From Pseudaeromonas sp963677375 (GTDB taxonomy: Bacteria > Pseudomonadota > Gammaproteobacteria > Enterobacterales > Aeromonadaceae): DNA of 64,000 nucleotides. The notes beneath the pieces were generated by a model, which ran no database searches, was not told the DNA's origin, and was given only the letters and a program-made list of their open reading frames with translations. Made by a program: the position numbers and the translations under genes. The stretch is taken from the NCBI GenBank assembly GCA_963677375.2, contig CAXXIF010000012.1, positions 367,331 to 431,330 of the forward strand, given 5' to 3'. Below, one piece after another: positions 47,593 through 57,096 of the stretch; the stretch's first letter is position 1; each line of letters begins with the position of its first letter.

Positions 47593-48840
47593 ATGCGCCT
47601 CGTCCCGACACTTCTCGTTGCTCTACTCTGTCAGCCCGCACTGGCTGGCGAAATAGAGGTTCTTCACTGGTGGACGGCCGGAGGCGAAGCCCGAGCCGCC
47701 GATGTCATGCGTCAGCACTGGCAGGCGCTCGGCCATCGCTGGGTGGATGCCGCCATTGTCGGTGGAGGAGGCAACTCGGCCATGATGGTGTTGCGCAGCC
47801 GGGCCTTGAACCACACCCCCCCACAGGCGGCTCACCTCAAGGGAGTCGAACTGCATGATTGGGCCGAGCGTGGTTTCTTGCGCAATCTGGATGACATAGC
47901 CCGTCGCGGACAGTGGCAACTCCGGCTCTATCCCTTTGTCAGCTCGACCCTCAATCATCAGGGCCATTTCATGGCGATTCCGGTCGGCCTGCACCGGGTC
48001 AATTGGTTGTGGATCAATCAATCCCTGTTTAGCCGATTACAACTGACGCCGCCCCGCAATTGGGAAGAGATGGTGGTGGTGGCTCGCCGCCTCAAGCAAG
48101 CCGGTATTACGCCGTTGGCGATGGGCGATGACCCCTGGCAACTGGCGATCCTGTTCGAAGCCATAGCCCTGGGTGAAGGTGGCAGTGATTTTTTCCGACG
48201 AGCCTTCGTCAATCTGGAGCCCGAGGTCCTGGCCGGGGTCCAGATGCAGCAAGTTTTGCGTCGTTTCCACAGCCTGCGTCCCTTCCTGCCCGCCAACCAC
48301 ATTGGCCTGAAGTGGAACCAGGCCACTCATATGCTGGTTGAAGGGCAAGCGGCGATGCAACTGATGGGGGACTGGGTGAAAGGCGAACTGCATGCGCCCG
48401 GAAAGCCGATGAATCCAGCGATCCGTTGTCTGCCCGCGCCGGGGACTGCGGGCAAATTCAGTTATAATCTGGACTCTCTTGCCCTGTTCCAGCAACGCGA
48501 TCCCGGACGGGATAAGGATCAAGTGCAATTTGCCGAGCTATTGATGAGTACCGAGTTTCAACAGGAGTTCAATCAGGTCAAGGGCTCGATCCCACCACTG
48601 GCGGATGCCGACCTGAGCCAATTTGACTCCTGCGGCCAGGAATCCGCTAAAGCACTGCAGTATGCCAACCAGCATGGTGATCTGGTGCCGAGCATGGCTG
48701 AAGGTATGGCGATCCCGACCAATGTCCAGCAGGCTATCTTTGACTTGTTGGCCAGTTACTTCAGTGACCCACAGGGCGATGCCACCCTCACGGCCCGACA
48801 ACTGGCCAGAGCCGTCCGGGCGGTGAGCGCCGAACAGTGA
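47593..48840 (+). CDS. carbohydrate ABC-type periplasmic binding protein, without transporter
   Basis: 415 residues with a signal peptide (MRLVPTLLVALLCQPALAG). The mature start EIEVLHWWTAGGEARAADVM and later PVGLHRVNWLWINQSLF, MGDWVKGEL and QVKGSIPP are as in glucose/mannose-binding proteins. It begins 2 bases after the kinase stop and is clearly co-transcribed with the two-component system. No permease or ATPase genes follow; the next gene is on the opposite strand. It may therefore present sugar to the kinase, or serve a transporter encoded elsewhere. Ligand specificity is not readable. Confidence 0.9.
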   Translation: MRLVPTLLVALLCQPALAGEIEVLHWWTAGGEARAADVMRQHWQALGHRWVDAAIVGGGGNSAMMVLRSRALNHTPPQAAHLKGVELHDWAERGFLRNLDDIARRGQWQLRLYPFVSSTLNHQGHFMAIPVGLHRVNWLWINQSLFSRLQLTPPRNWEEMVVVARRLKQAGITPLAMGDDPWQLAILFEAIALGEGGSDFFRRAFVNLEPEVLAGVQMQQVLRRFHSLRPFLPANHIGLKWNQATHMLVEGQAAMQLMGDWVKGELHAPGKPMNPAIRCLPAPGTAGKFSYNLDSLALFQQRDPGRDKDQVQFAELLMSTEFQQEFNQVKGSIPPLADADLSQFDSCGQESAKALQYANQHGDLVPSMAEGMAIPTNVQQAIFDLLASYFSDPQGDATLTARQLARAVRAVSAEQ

Positions 48841-48857
48841 CGCTCATTGACCGAAAC

Positions 48858-49028
48858 CTATTCAACGTCTGGATAGTCGCTCAATTCCCACCACAGCGCG
48901 ATACCACAGAGGAGCAGCGCCGCTAACCACACCCCGCTACTGCCGATCGGACTCCCCAACACCAGTAGTCCGAAGGCAACCGCAGCCATGGCGGCATAGA
49001 CCTTGATGCGTCCCCAGTATCCCAACAT
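48858..49028 (-). CDS. small two-span membrane protein
   Basis: 56 residues with two hydrophobic spans (VYAAMAAVAFGLLVLGSPIG and VWLAALLLCGIALWW) and an acidic end (ELSDYPDVE). The ATG at 49028 has a strong GGGAGG ribosome site; the open frame extends 20 codons upstream without one. It is convergent with the sugar-binding protein gene. No family recognised. Confidence 0.65.
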   Translation of the reverse strand: MLGYWGRIKVYAAMAAVAFGLLVLGSPIGSSGVWLAALLLCGIALWWELSDYPDVE

Positions 49029-49195
49029 ACGACCTCCCTGGTCCGCTCTCCTGCTACTGTACCCGAGCCAGCTTCCTGCTGACGCCATTCATTCTTTGTA
49101 GCGTACACGACCATGGCATGGCAATCCCATTCAAGCCGACGATAAATCGGCATGATAGACTGGTGCCGTCAATGCTGAAAAAACGGGAGGTTGAA

Positions 49196-49405
49196 ATGAC
49201 AGGACAGGGTTCCGCTGGCAATGTAATTGCCGCTTTATGCAGTTTTTTTATTCCAGGACTGGGACAGCTGGTCCAGGGACGGCTGTTGATGGGAGCCGTC
49301 CATTTTGTACTCGCCGCTCTGCTCTGGATTATTTTACTCGGCTGGATCATCCACCTCTGGTCCATCCTCGATGCCGCGCTCTGGAAACCCAGAACCAGCG
49401 CGTGA
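49196..49405 (+). CDS. small hydrophobic membrane protein (TM2-like)
   Basis: 69 residues. The Gly-rich start (MTGQGSAGNVIAALCSFFIP) runs into GLGQLVQGRLLMGAVHFVL and a second span (LLWIILLGWIIHLWSILDAA). The PGLGQLVQGR turn between spans recalls TM2-domain proteins. The ATG at 49196 follows GGGAGG by 5 bases; upstream in-frame starts lack a site. tusA follows 72 bases later. Function unknown. Confidence 0.7.
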   Translation: MTGQGSAGNVIAALCSFFIPGLGQLVQGRLLMGAVHFVLAALLWIILLGWIIHLWSILDAALWKPRTSA

Positions 49406-49477
49406 TGAGACGATGAGCCCCTTGATTCCCGACCATCCACGGGTATCATCCGCAACCAGCCTGCGGAGGAATACCCC

Positions 49478-49723
49478 ATGAATGATCTGTTTACTCAAGC
49501 CCAACATCATCTGGATGCCTTGGGACTGCGCTGCCCGGAACCCGTGATGATGATCCGCAAGACGGTGCGCGGTATGCAGGAAGGCGAGACGCTACTGATT
49601 CTCGCCGATGACCCGGCCACCACCCGGGACATTCCCAGCTTTTGCCTGCACATGGATCACACCCTGCTGGCCAGTGACACAGCCCAGAAGCCCTATCGCT
49701 ATCTGCTCCGTAAAGGGCTGTAA
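49478..49723 (+). CDS. tusA: sulfurtransferase TusA
   Basis: 81 residues, the usual length. The acceptor cysteine is C19 in LGLRCPEPVMMIRKTVR, as in E. coli TusA. It relays sulfur from IscS to the TusBCD complex for 2-thiouridine in tRNA wobble positions. CGGAGGA precedes the ATG. Only 14 bases separate its stop from that of the convergent zntB. Confidence 0.94.
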   Translation: MNDLFTQAQHHLDALGLRCPEPVMMIRKTVRGMQEGETLLILADDPATTRDIPSFCLHMDHTLLASDTAQKPYRYLLRKGL

Positions 49724-49737
49724 TTCCATTGCCCCTT

Positions 49738-50703
49738 TCACAGCCAGCGATGTAAACGCAGCCAGATCGCCAATCCGCCGATCAGGCCAGCTAATATCGA
49801 GACAAAAACCAGAAAACCACTGGCCGATTGGCCCCCGGGAATCCCTCCCAGATTGACGCCAAACAGACCAGTGAGAAAGGTGGCGGGCAAAAACACCATG
49901 GCCATGATGGACATGATGTAGGTTCGCCGCGTCATCGCCTCGGTCAGGCGCGCGTTGATCTCATCGGCCAGCAACGAGGTACGCGCAATACTGGAGTCCA
50001 GATCCTCCAACCAGCGCCCCAACCGATCCGCAATTTCCTGCAAGCGCCTCAGGTCATCCGCCTCCAGCCAGCCTATTTTTTCATTGGCCAGACGACTGAA
50101 TAGATCCCGCTGCGGCGCCAGATAACGGCGCGAGACGATCAACTGGCGACGAATATCGGCCAGATCCACTCGATCTATGGCTCGCTCGTTGAGCAGATGC
50201 TCCTCCAGCAGGGCAATCTGCTCCTGTAATTCATCAATAAAATCCCCAGCTTGCTCTGTGATATGTTCACAGAGGTCGACCAGCCAGTCCGCGGTATTCA
50301 GCGGCCCCATATGTTTGGCCAAATCCCGCATTATCTCCTCAACGGCATGAACCCGCCGGCGCCGGGTCGAGACTATGATGCGGTCACTGATATAGAAACG
50401 GATCGCCACCATGTGATCCGGTCTCTGCCCCTCGTTCGCATTGATGCAACGCAGGGTCAGTAGCATACCGCCATTGGCCTTGACCAGTTTGGGGCGGCTG
50501 CTATCCCCCTGCAAGGAATCCCGCACGCCATCCGGTAGCAAGGGCGAGCTCTTGATCCATTCATAGGCATGGGGTGAGGAGTAATCCAGATGCATCCAGA
50601 CGTCCTGCTGCGGTATCTCGGAACCGGGCAGCAAGGGTTCCGCCCCGCCCTCGCCATCGAACTGCAGAGCCAAAACAGCCGCATCGGGGACATGATGAGT
50701 CAT
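49738..50703 (-). CDS. zntB: zinc/magnesium transporter, CorA family (ZntB-like)
   Basis: 321 residues: a large N-terminal cytoplasmic domain with long helices and two C-terminal spans. The loop between them reads GVNLGGIPG, the GVN variant of the CorA GMN signature found in ZntB proteins. The start at 50703 has GAGG upstream and overlaps the tag stop (ATGA); an in-frame start at 50754 would lie inside tag. Zinc is the favoured ion by family, but direction of transport and ion choice are inferred. Confidence 0.88.
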   Translation of the reverse strand: MTHHVPDAAVLALQFDGEGGAEPLLPGSEIPQQDVWMHLDYSSPHAYEWIKSSPLLPDGVRDSLQGDSSRPKLVKANGGMLLTLRCINANEGQRPDHMVAIRFYISDRIIVSTRRRRVHAVEEIMRDLAKHMGPLNTADWLVDLCEHITEQAGDFIDELQEQIALLEEHLLNERAIDRVDLADIRRQLIVSRRYLAPQRDLFSRLANEKIGWLEADDLRRLQEIADRLGRWLEDLDSSIARTSLLADEINARLTEAMTRRTYIMSIMAMVFLPATFLTGLFGVNLGGIPGGQSASGFLVFVSILAGLIGGLAIWLRLHRWL

Positions 50704-51290
50704 GCGCGACCTCGCTCGCTTGCCAGACAAATACATTCGGCATGACAGGGACAACCCACCTCATGGTCATTCACCATGCCGACCGCCTGCATGAAGGCGT
50801 AACAGATGGTGGAGCCAACAAAGTTGAAGCCGCGCTTCTTCAGCGCCTTGGACATGGCATCCGATTCCGGGCTGGTCGTCGGTGCATCGCCCATACTCTG
50901 CCAGTGATTGATCTGGCTCTTGCCGCCCACAAACCCCCACAAAAAATCGGCAAAATCGACGCCTTCTGCCTGCATCGCCAGATAGGCACGGGCATTTTTG
51001 ATGATCGACTGGACCTTGAGCCGGTTACGAATGATGCCGGTATCTTGCAGCAGCCGCTCGACATCCGCCTCGCCAAAGGCGGCAATTTGTTCCGGATCAA
51101 AGTTGGCAAAGGCACGACGATAACTCGCCGTCCGCTTGAGAATGGTGATCCAGGAGAGCCCGGCTTGTTGACCATCGAGGCACAGTTTTTCAAACAGCTC
51201 CCGGCTGTCATTGACCGGACGCCCCCACTGCTGGTCATGGTAGGCAATGTACTCCGCATCCTGTGTCACCCAGGGACAACGACCTTGCAT
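50700..51290 (-). CDS. tag: DNA-3-methyladenine glycosylase I
   Basis: 196 residues. Removes 3-methyladenine from alkylated DNA. The zinc-binding residues C5 and H18 lie in MQGRCPW and IAYHDQQW, and the C-terminal ligands in the CPCHAEC region. The family blocks LFEKLCLDGQQAGLSWITIL, GIIRNRLKVQSIIKNA and FNFVGSTICYAFMQAVG are all present. It overlaps zntB by 4 bases. It is divergent from glyQ; the 179-base gap includes a perfect 8-bp-arm hairpin (GGGAAAAC/GTTTTCCC, 51328-51357) of unknown role. Confidence 0.95.
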   Translation of the reverse strand: MQGRCPWVTQDAEYIAYHDQQWGRPVNDSRELFEKLCLDGQQAGLSWITILKRTASYRRAFANFDPEQIAAFGEADVERLLQDTGIIRNRLKVQSIIKNARAYLAMQAEGVDFADFLWGFVGGKSQINHWQSMGDAPTTSPESDAMSKALKKRGFNFVGSTICYAFMQAVGMVNDHEVGCPCHAECICLASERGRA

Positions 51291-51469
51291 CTTGATCTCC
51301 TTCTTGGATAGCCATAGCTCAGGAACCGGGAAAACCCCGCGAAATAGATGTTTTCCCTAACGATATGGGCACAAAGACAATTCAACCTATATTCCCGCCA
51401 GTGCAGACGGTATACTCTGGCGGTTTATTTCCGCTCAGTATGCACTGAACTAATCGCGCGAACAAAATC

Positions 51470-52381
51470 ATGCAAAAATTCGATATCAAGACCTTTCAGG
51501 GACTGATCCTGACCCTTCAAGATTATTGGGCCAGGCAAGGTTGCGTTATCGTGCAGCCCCTCGATATGGAGGTGGGTGCCGGTACTTCACATCCAATGAC
51601 ATTCTTGCGCGCCATCGGCCCCGAGCCGATGAACTGCGCCTACGTTCAACCCTCACGCCGTCCGACCGATGGCCGTTATGGTGAGAACCCGAACCGCCTG
51701 CAGCACTACTACCAGTTTCAGGTAATGCTCAAGCCATCCCCGGCCAACATTCAGGAGCTGTATCTCGGCTCGCTGCGTGAACTCGGCTTCGACACTCAGG
51801 TGCATGACATCCGCTTCGTTGAAGACAACTGGGAAAACCCGACTCTGGGTGCCTGGGGCCTGGGCTGGGAAGTCTGGCTGAACGGTATGGAAGTCACCCA
51901 GTTCACCTACTTCCAGCAGGTCGGTGGTCTGGAGTGCGCTCCGGTAACCGGCGAGATCACCTATGGTCTCGAGCGTCTGGCCATGTACATTCAGGGCGTC
52001 AACAGCCTGTATGATCTGGTCTGGGCCGATGGTCCGCTAGGCAAGATCACCTATGGCGATGTGTTCCACCAGAACGAAGTGGAGCAATCCACCTACAACT
52101 TCGAACACGCCGATGTCCCCTTCCTGTTCCAGATGTTCGATCAGAGCGAGAAGGATTGTCAGCATCTGCTGGCCCTGGAAACACCACTGCCGTTACCGGC
52201 CTACGAGCGGATTTTGAAAGCAGCACACGCCTTCAACATGCTCGATGCCCGTCACGCCATCTCCGTTACCGAGCGTCAGCGCTATATTCTGCGCATTCGC
52301 ACCCTCTCCAAGGCGGTGGCAGAAGCCTACTACGCAGCCCGCGAAGCGCTGGGTTTCCCGATGTGTAAGGAAAAGGTGTGA
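51470..52381 (+). CDS. glyQ: glycyl-tRNA synthetase alpha subunit
   Basis: 303 residues, the normal length for the bacterial heterotetrameric enzyme. It carries the class II catalytic core (WARQGCVIVQPLDMEVGAGT, AYVQPSRRPTDGRYGENPNR, GLEVWLNGMEVTQFTYFQQV-like region). It charges tRNA-Gly together with GlyS, whose ATG lies 2 bases after its stop. A TATACT hexamer at 51411 could be its -10, but no clear -35 pairs with it. Confidence 0.96.
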   Translation: MQKFDIKTFQGLILTLQDYWARQGCVIVQPLDMEVGAGTSHPMTFLRAIGPEPMNCAYVQPSRRPTDGRYGENPNRLQHYYQFQVMLKPSPANIQELYLGSLRELGFDTQVHDIRFVEDNWENPTLGAWGLGWEVWLNGMEVTQFTYFQQVGGLECAPVTGEITYGLERLAMYIQGVNSLYDLVWADGPLGKITYGDVFHQNEVEQSTYNFEHADVPFLFQMFDQSEKDCQHLLALETPLPLPAYERILKAAHAFNMLDARHAISVTERQRYILRIRTLSKAVAEAYYAAREALGFPMCKEKV

Positions 52382-52383
52382 GC

Positions 52384-54453
52384 ATGGTCACTGAGAATCT
52401 GTTGATTGAACTCGGCACCGAAGAGCTGCCACCGAAGGCGTTGCGCAAGCTGGCAGAAGCCTTTGCCGAGAACTTTACCCAAGAATTGACCAAGGCCGAG
52501 CTGGCCTTCGAGCGCGTCGAGTGGTTTGCGTCTCCCCGTCGCCTGGCGCTGAAAGTGCACCAGTTAGCGGCCACGCAGCAAGACAAGCAGGTCGAAAAAC
52601 GCGGTCCGGCCGTCAGCGCAGCCTTTGTTGATGGCAAGCCAACCCAGGCCGCTGCCGGCTGGGCCCGTTCCAATGGCATCGAAGTCGAGCAGGCTGATCG
52701 TCTGGTCACCGATAAGGGTGAGTGGTTGGTATTCCGCGCCACCGTAGCCGGTCAACCGACCAAGAATCTGATCGCCACCATGACTGCCACCGCACTCGCG
52801 GGTTTGCCGATCCCCAAACTGATGCGTTGGGGGACTTCCCGGACTCAGTTTGTGCGTCCGGTTCATACCCTGTGCCTGTTGTTTGGGGGTGAGCTGGTCC
52901 ACGGCGAAGTATTGGGCCTGCAATCGGCACGCATAGTGCGAGGCCATCGCTTCATGGGCGAAGCCGAATTCGAAATCGAGCATGCCGACCAGTATCCTGG
53001 CTTGCTCGAAACTCGCGGCATGGTGATTGCCGACTTCGAACGCCGCAAGGCGTTGATCAAGGCCGGAGCCGAAAAAGCAGCCGCCGAACTGGGTGGTATT
53101 GCCGATCTGGAAGAATCCTTGCTGGAAGAGGTGGCATCCCTAGTCGAATGGCCCGTGGTTCTCACCGCCGCCTTCGAAGAAAAATTCCTGGCCGTGCCCG
53201 CCGAGGCGCTGGTTTACACCATGAAGGGTGACCAAAAGTACTTCCCGGTTTATGACAAGGCTGGCAAGTTGGTGCCGAACTTCATCTTCGTCACCAATAT
53301 CGAATCCAAAGATCCGAGCCAAATCATCGGCGGTAATGAGCGGGTGGTTCGCCCTCGTCTCTCCGACGCCGAGTTCTTCTTCAAGACCGACAAGAAACAG
53401 ACGCTGGCAGCCCGCCTGGAAAGCCTGGAAACCGTGCTGTTCCAGCAACAGCTGGGAACCTTGAAAGATAAGTCGGTGCGCATTGCCGAACTGGCAGCCT
53501 TCATTGCCCCCCGAATCGGTGCCGATGTAGAGCATGCCACCCGCGCCGGCCTGCTCTCCAAATGCGACCTGATGACCAACATGGTGATGGAGTTCACCGA
53601 CACCCAGGGCGTCATGGGCATGCACTATGCGCGTCACGATGGTGAGGCCGAAGACGTAGCCGTTGCTCTGAATGAGCAGTACATGCCGCGCTTTGCCGGT
53701 GATGCTCTGCCTGCCGGTCTGGTGGCTTGTTCCGTTGCCATTGCCGACAAACTCGACTCGTTGGTAGGTATCTTTGGCATCGGCCAGGCACCAAAGGGAG
53801 ATAAAGATCCCTTCGCGCTACGCCGTGCCGCCATCGGAACCTTGCGCATCATAGTCGAGAAACAGCTGGATCTGGATCTGGCCGATCTCGTCGCCAAGGC
53901 CACGGAGTTGTACGGCAGCAAGTTGTCCAACACCAAGGTTACTGACGAGGTGATCGACTTCATGCTGGCTCGCTTCCGCGCCGCCTACCAGGAAGAAGGT
54001 ATCGATGTGGATGTGGTGCAGGCCGTATTGGCCAAACGCCCGACGCGTCCGGCCGATTTTGATCAGCGCGTGAAAGCCGTGAGTCATTTCCGTGGTCTGG
54101 AAGCCGCCGATGCGCTGGCTGCTGCCAATAAGCGGGTTTCCAACATCCTGGCCAAGTTTGAGGGTGAACTCAATCCAGCCGTCAATACGACCCTGTTGCA
54201 AGATGCCGCCGAACAGGCACTGGCCACCCAGGTTGCCGAGCTGGAACAGCAACTTGCGCCAGTCTTCGCCGCCGGTGATTACCAGCAGGCTCTGACTCGC
54301 TTGGCAAGCCTGCGTGAAGTGGTGGATACCTTCTTCAATGACGTGATGGTGATGGCAGAAGATGAGGCATTAAAGCTGAATCGTCTGACCCTGCTCTCCC
54401 GTCTGCGCAATCTGTTCCTGGAAGTGGCAGATATTTCTCTACTGCAGAAGTAA
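52384..54453 (+). CDS. glyS: glycyl-tRNA synthetase beta subunit
   Basis: 689 residues, as in E. coli. It starts MVTENLLIELGTEELPPKAL; the ATG at 52384 is preferred to a GTG at 52378. The HD-like region, the central SALVEWPVVLTAAFEEKFL-type block and the C-terminal anticodon-binding/DALR domain (VMAEDEALKLNRLTLLSRL) are visible. Needed with GlyQ for tRNA-Gly charging. Ends in a strong terminator. Confidence 0.96.
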   Translation: MVTENLLIELGTEELPPKALRKLAEAFAENFTQELTKAELAFERVEWFASPRRLALKVHQLAATQQDKQVEKRGPAVSAAFVDGKPTQAAAGWARSNGIEVEQADRLVTDKGEWLVFRATVAGQPTKNLIATMTATALAGLPIPKLMRWGTSRTQFVRPVHTLCLLFGGELVHGEVLGLQSARIVRGHRFMGEAEFEIEHADQYPGLLETRGMVIADFERRKALIKAGAEKAAAELGGIADLEESLLEEVASLVEWPVVLTAAFEEKFLAVPAEALVYTMKGDQKYFPVYDKAGKLVPNFIFVTNIESKDPSQIIGGNERVVRPRLSDAEFFFKTDKKQTLAARLESLETVLFQQQLGTLKDKSVRIAELAAFIAPRIGADVEHATRAGLLSKCDLMTNMVMEFTDTQGVMGMHYARHDGEAEDVAVALNEQYMPRFAGDALPAGLVACSVAIADKLDSLVGIFGIGQAPKGDKDPFALRRAAIGTLRIIVEKQLDLDLADLVAKATELYGSKLSNTKVTDEVIDFMLARFRAAYQEEGIDVDVVQAVLAKRPTRPADFDQRVKAVSHFRGLEAADALAAANKRVSNILAKFEGELNPAVNTTLLQDAAEQALATQVAELEQQLAPVFAAGDYQQALTRLASLREVVDTFFNDVMVMAEDEALKLNRLTLLSRLRNLFLEVADISLLQK

Positions 54454-54472
54454 TCGTTGCTTCATGCACAGT

Positions 54473-54507
54473 AAAAGACCCGGTTATGCCGGGTCTTTTT
54501 ATTTTTG
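54473..54507 (+). terminator. terminator of glyQS
   Basis: AAAAGACCCGG and CCGGGTCTTTTT pair around TTATG, followed by a T-rich run, 20 bases after glyS. Confidence 0.93.
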
Positions 54508-54570
54508 TAGTTAAATAGCATAAAAACCCCGCCACTACACCGATAAACAACTAGCGCTTATGATGCTAGA

Positions 54571-54586
54571 TGTTTCACATGAAACA
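54571..54586. promoter_or_regulatory. parS-like site 1
   Basis: TGTTTCACATGAAACA differs from the ParB consensus TGTTTCACGTGAAACA at one central base. It is intergenic, upstream of avtA. Confidence 0.75.
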
Positions 54587-54691
54587 GCCTATTTGCCATG
54601 GCAGACTTGACTAATAATCTTGGCACGTTAAAACAGATCCCCTCTTGTTCGTTGAGCTATAGCTACAACCTTTCGTAATCTGGACATCATC

Positions 54692-55936
54692 ATGGATTTC
54701 TCGCTTTTTGGCCGTAAATTTACTCGTCACGCTGGTATCACCCAACTCATGGATGATCTGAATCAGGGCTTACTGGACCCTGACGCCATCATGCTGGGAG
54801 GCGGTAACCCGGCGGCTATACCCGAGATGCTGAAAGCCTTCCATGATGAAGCTTGTCAGCAGTTAGCTTCCGGTGAATTGCTAAAATCGATGATCAATTA
54901 CGATGGTCCCCAGGGTAAAGACAAATTCACGGCTGCCCTGGCCGCCTTGTTGCGCCGGGAATATGGCTGGGACATCAGCGCTAAAAATATAGCTCTGACC
55001 AATGGCAGCCAAAACGCCTTCTTCTATCTGTTCAACTTGCTGGCTGGCGAGTTCAGTGATGGCCGTAAGAAAAAAGTGCTGTTTCCACTGGCCCCCGAAT
55101 ATATCGGCTACGCCGACTCTGCGCTGAGCGAGGATATGTTTGTAGCCTGCAAACCGACCATTACCCTGCTGGACGACGGTCTGTTCAAATACAACGTCAA
55201 TTTCGATGCGTTGGAGATCGGTGACGATATCGGCCTGATCTGTGTTTCACGCCCCACCAACCCGACGGGGAATGTATTGACTGATGAGGAGATCCAGCAT
55301 CTCGACGAACTGGCGCGTAGCAAGGGGATACCTCTGCTGATCGACAACGCCTACGGCACCCCCTTCCCGAACATTATCTTCACCGAGGTAAAGCCCTTCT
55401 GGAATGCCAATACCATCCTCTGTATGAGTCTCTCCAAGCTGGGGCTCCCAGGTACACGCTGCGGTATTGTGATTGGTCCAGAGGTACTCATACAAGCGCT
55501 GGGGAATCTTTCAGGAATCATCAATCTGGCTCCAGGTGGGGTTGGCCCGACTCTGGTACAAACCTGGGTCGAGAGTGGTGACATCATTCGCCTGAGCGAA
55601 CAACATATTCGCCCCTTCTATCAGGCCAAGGCCCAGCAAGCTGTACAATGGCTCCAGGAGGCGATTCCTGACCCCAGACTGCGGATCCATAAACCCGAGG
55701 GGGCCTTGTTCCTGTGGCTATGGTTTGATGGCTTACCGATCCACAGCCAGGAGCTGTATGAGCGGTTAAAACAGCGGGGCTTGATTGTAGTACCTGGTCA
55801 TTACTTCTTCCCTGGCATTACAGATCCCGCATGGCAGCATCAATACCAGTGCCTGCGACTGAACTACGCACAGGATGCCGGAAAAGTGCAACAGGGGATC
55901 GCCATTCTGGCCTCGGTGTTAGCTGAACTTAGCTGA
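54692..55936 (+). CDS. avtA: valine-pyruvate aminotransferase (AvtA)
   Basis: A 414-residue fold-type I PLP enzyme close to E. coli AvtA (417). It has FSLFGRKFTRHAGITQLMDD at the start, MLGGGNPAAIPEM, NYDGPQGKDKF, TNGSQNAFFYLFNLLAG, SRPTNPTGNVLT and the PLP lysine in MSLSKLGLPGTRCGI. It interconverts pyruvate/alanine and 2-oxoisovalerate/valine. A parS-like site lies about 100 bases upstream. The next 158 bases hold no gene. Confidence 0.93.
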   Translation: MDFSLFGRKFTRHAGITQLMDDLNQGLLDPDAIMLGGGNPAAIPEMLKAFHDEACQQLASGELLKSMINYDGPQGKDKFTAALAALLRREYGWDISAKNIALTNGSQNAFFYLFNLLAGEFSDGRKKKVLFPLAPEYIGYADSALSEDMFVACKPTITLLDDGLFKYNVNFDALEIGDDIGLICVSRPTNPTGNVLTDEEIQHLDELARSKGIPLLIDNAYGTPFPNIIFTEVKPFWNANTILCMSLSKLGLPGTRCGIVIGPEVLIQALGNLSGIINLAPGGVGPTLVQTWVESGDIIRLSEQHIRPFYQAKAQQAVQWLQEAIPDPRLRIHKPEGALFLWLWFDGLPIHSQELYERLKQRGLIVVPGHYFFPGITDPAWQHQYQCLRLNYAQDAGKVQQGIAILASVLAELS

Positions 55937-56094
55937 AATTTGCTAAACAGGACGGGCACAGAGACTGAAATAAGCTGAAGGCCATATGTTTAGCGACTTG
56001 GTACGCAATTTGACTCTCTGCTCTACTCGATGCGTTGTAAAACTGAGCAAGCGTGACACAATAAACATTGTCATAACCAGTTCAGTCTAACTCC

Positions 56095-57093
56095 ATGTCC
56101 TATTCAGTCATTGTCTGTGATGATTCCCGCTTTGCCCGCCAGCAGCTGATCCGCGGCTTGCCGGTCGGGCTAGCCCGTGAAGTATTGAGCGCTACTCACG
56201 GGGAGGAGGCACTGCAACTGCTGCGTGCAGGTAAAGGCGAACTACTGTTTCTGGATCTGAATATGCCGGGACTGGACGGCTATCAAGTGCTGGAAGCGAT
56301 TCGAACCGAGGGTTTAAACGTCTTGGTCATTGTGGTATCCGGTGATATCCAGGCCCAGGCTCATCGAAGAATTCTGGAGTTAGGCGCACTGGCTTTTTTG
56401 CAAAAGCCACTGAATAACGACCTGTTACTTCAGTTGCTGGAGCAATTTGGCCTGATGCCAGCAACGAGTGACATGCTAGTTCCGGCACCGGTAACCTCAG
56501 CACAAGAGTTCGCACCGGTCAGTTATCAGGAAAGCCTGCAAGAGATCGTCAACATAGCCATGGGTCAGGCGGCTCGTCAACTTGCCGATCTGTTGAATCT
56601 ATTTATCCACCTACCGATCCCCAAAGTACAACTCTGCTCCAGTGACTGTCTTCATCGCCAAATTGAAGAATGGCTGGAGATGCCCGGTAATATGGTGGTC
56701 AGCCAGGGCTTCATTGGTTCCAGTATTGCAGGTGAATGCCTGATTCATTTTGGTGAGCAGGATATCAGCCGCATAGCTCCCCTGCTTGGATTCAACGATC
56801 AGGATGAACTGGACCGCAAATCCTTACTGATTGAGCTCTCCAGTATGTTGGCAGGGACTCTGCTGTTGGGACTTTCCGACCTGCTGGGTCTCCGTTTCAG
56901 TCGTAGCCATCCCGCCTTGATTAGTCTTGGCAGTGACAGTATTTTGGCTCAACAGGCCCAGGCTCAGAAGATCCTCAGCGTCAGCCTGACCTACACCATT
57001 CCGGCACATCAGATTAGTTGTACCCTGTTGCTGCTGTTGACCGATACTTCCTTGTCGTCGCTCGAGCGACGACTCAGCCTGATAGCCGAGTGA
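56095..57093 (+). CDS. response regulator with CheC-like phosphatase domain
   Basis: 332 residues. The receiver domain (1-120) has acidic D9-D10, phospho-acceptor D54 in LFLDLNMPGLDG, and conserved Ser and Lys (VVSGDI, LQKPL). After a linker, a CheC/CheX-like domain shows its paired helices: ESLQEIVNIAMGQAARQLAD (first) and LLIELSSMLAGTLLLGLSDL (second), each in the position of the E-x2-N motif. The second motif is degenerate, with S in place of N. A diguanylate cyclase follows 3 bases after its stop, so the pair probably links a phosphorelay to cyclic di-GMP. No kinase gene is adjacent. Confidence 0.85.
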   Translation: MSYSVIVCDDSRFARQQLIRGLPVGLAREVLSATHGEEALQLLRAGKGELLFLDLNMPGLDGYQVLEAIRTEGLNVLVIVVSGDIQAQAHRRILELGALAFLQKPLNNDLLLQLLEQFGLMPATSDMLVPAPVTSAQEFAPVSYQESLQEIVNIAMGQAARQLADLLNLFIHLPIPKVQLCSSDCLHRQIEEWLEMPGNMVVSQGFIGSSIAGECLIHFGEQDISRIAPLLGFNDQDELDRKSLLIELSSMLAGTLLLGLSDLLGLRFSRSHPALISLGSDSILAQQAQAQKILSVSLTYTIPAHQISCTLLLLLTDTSLSSLERRLSLIAE

Positions 57094-57096
57094 TAT

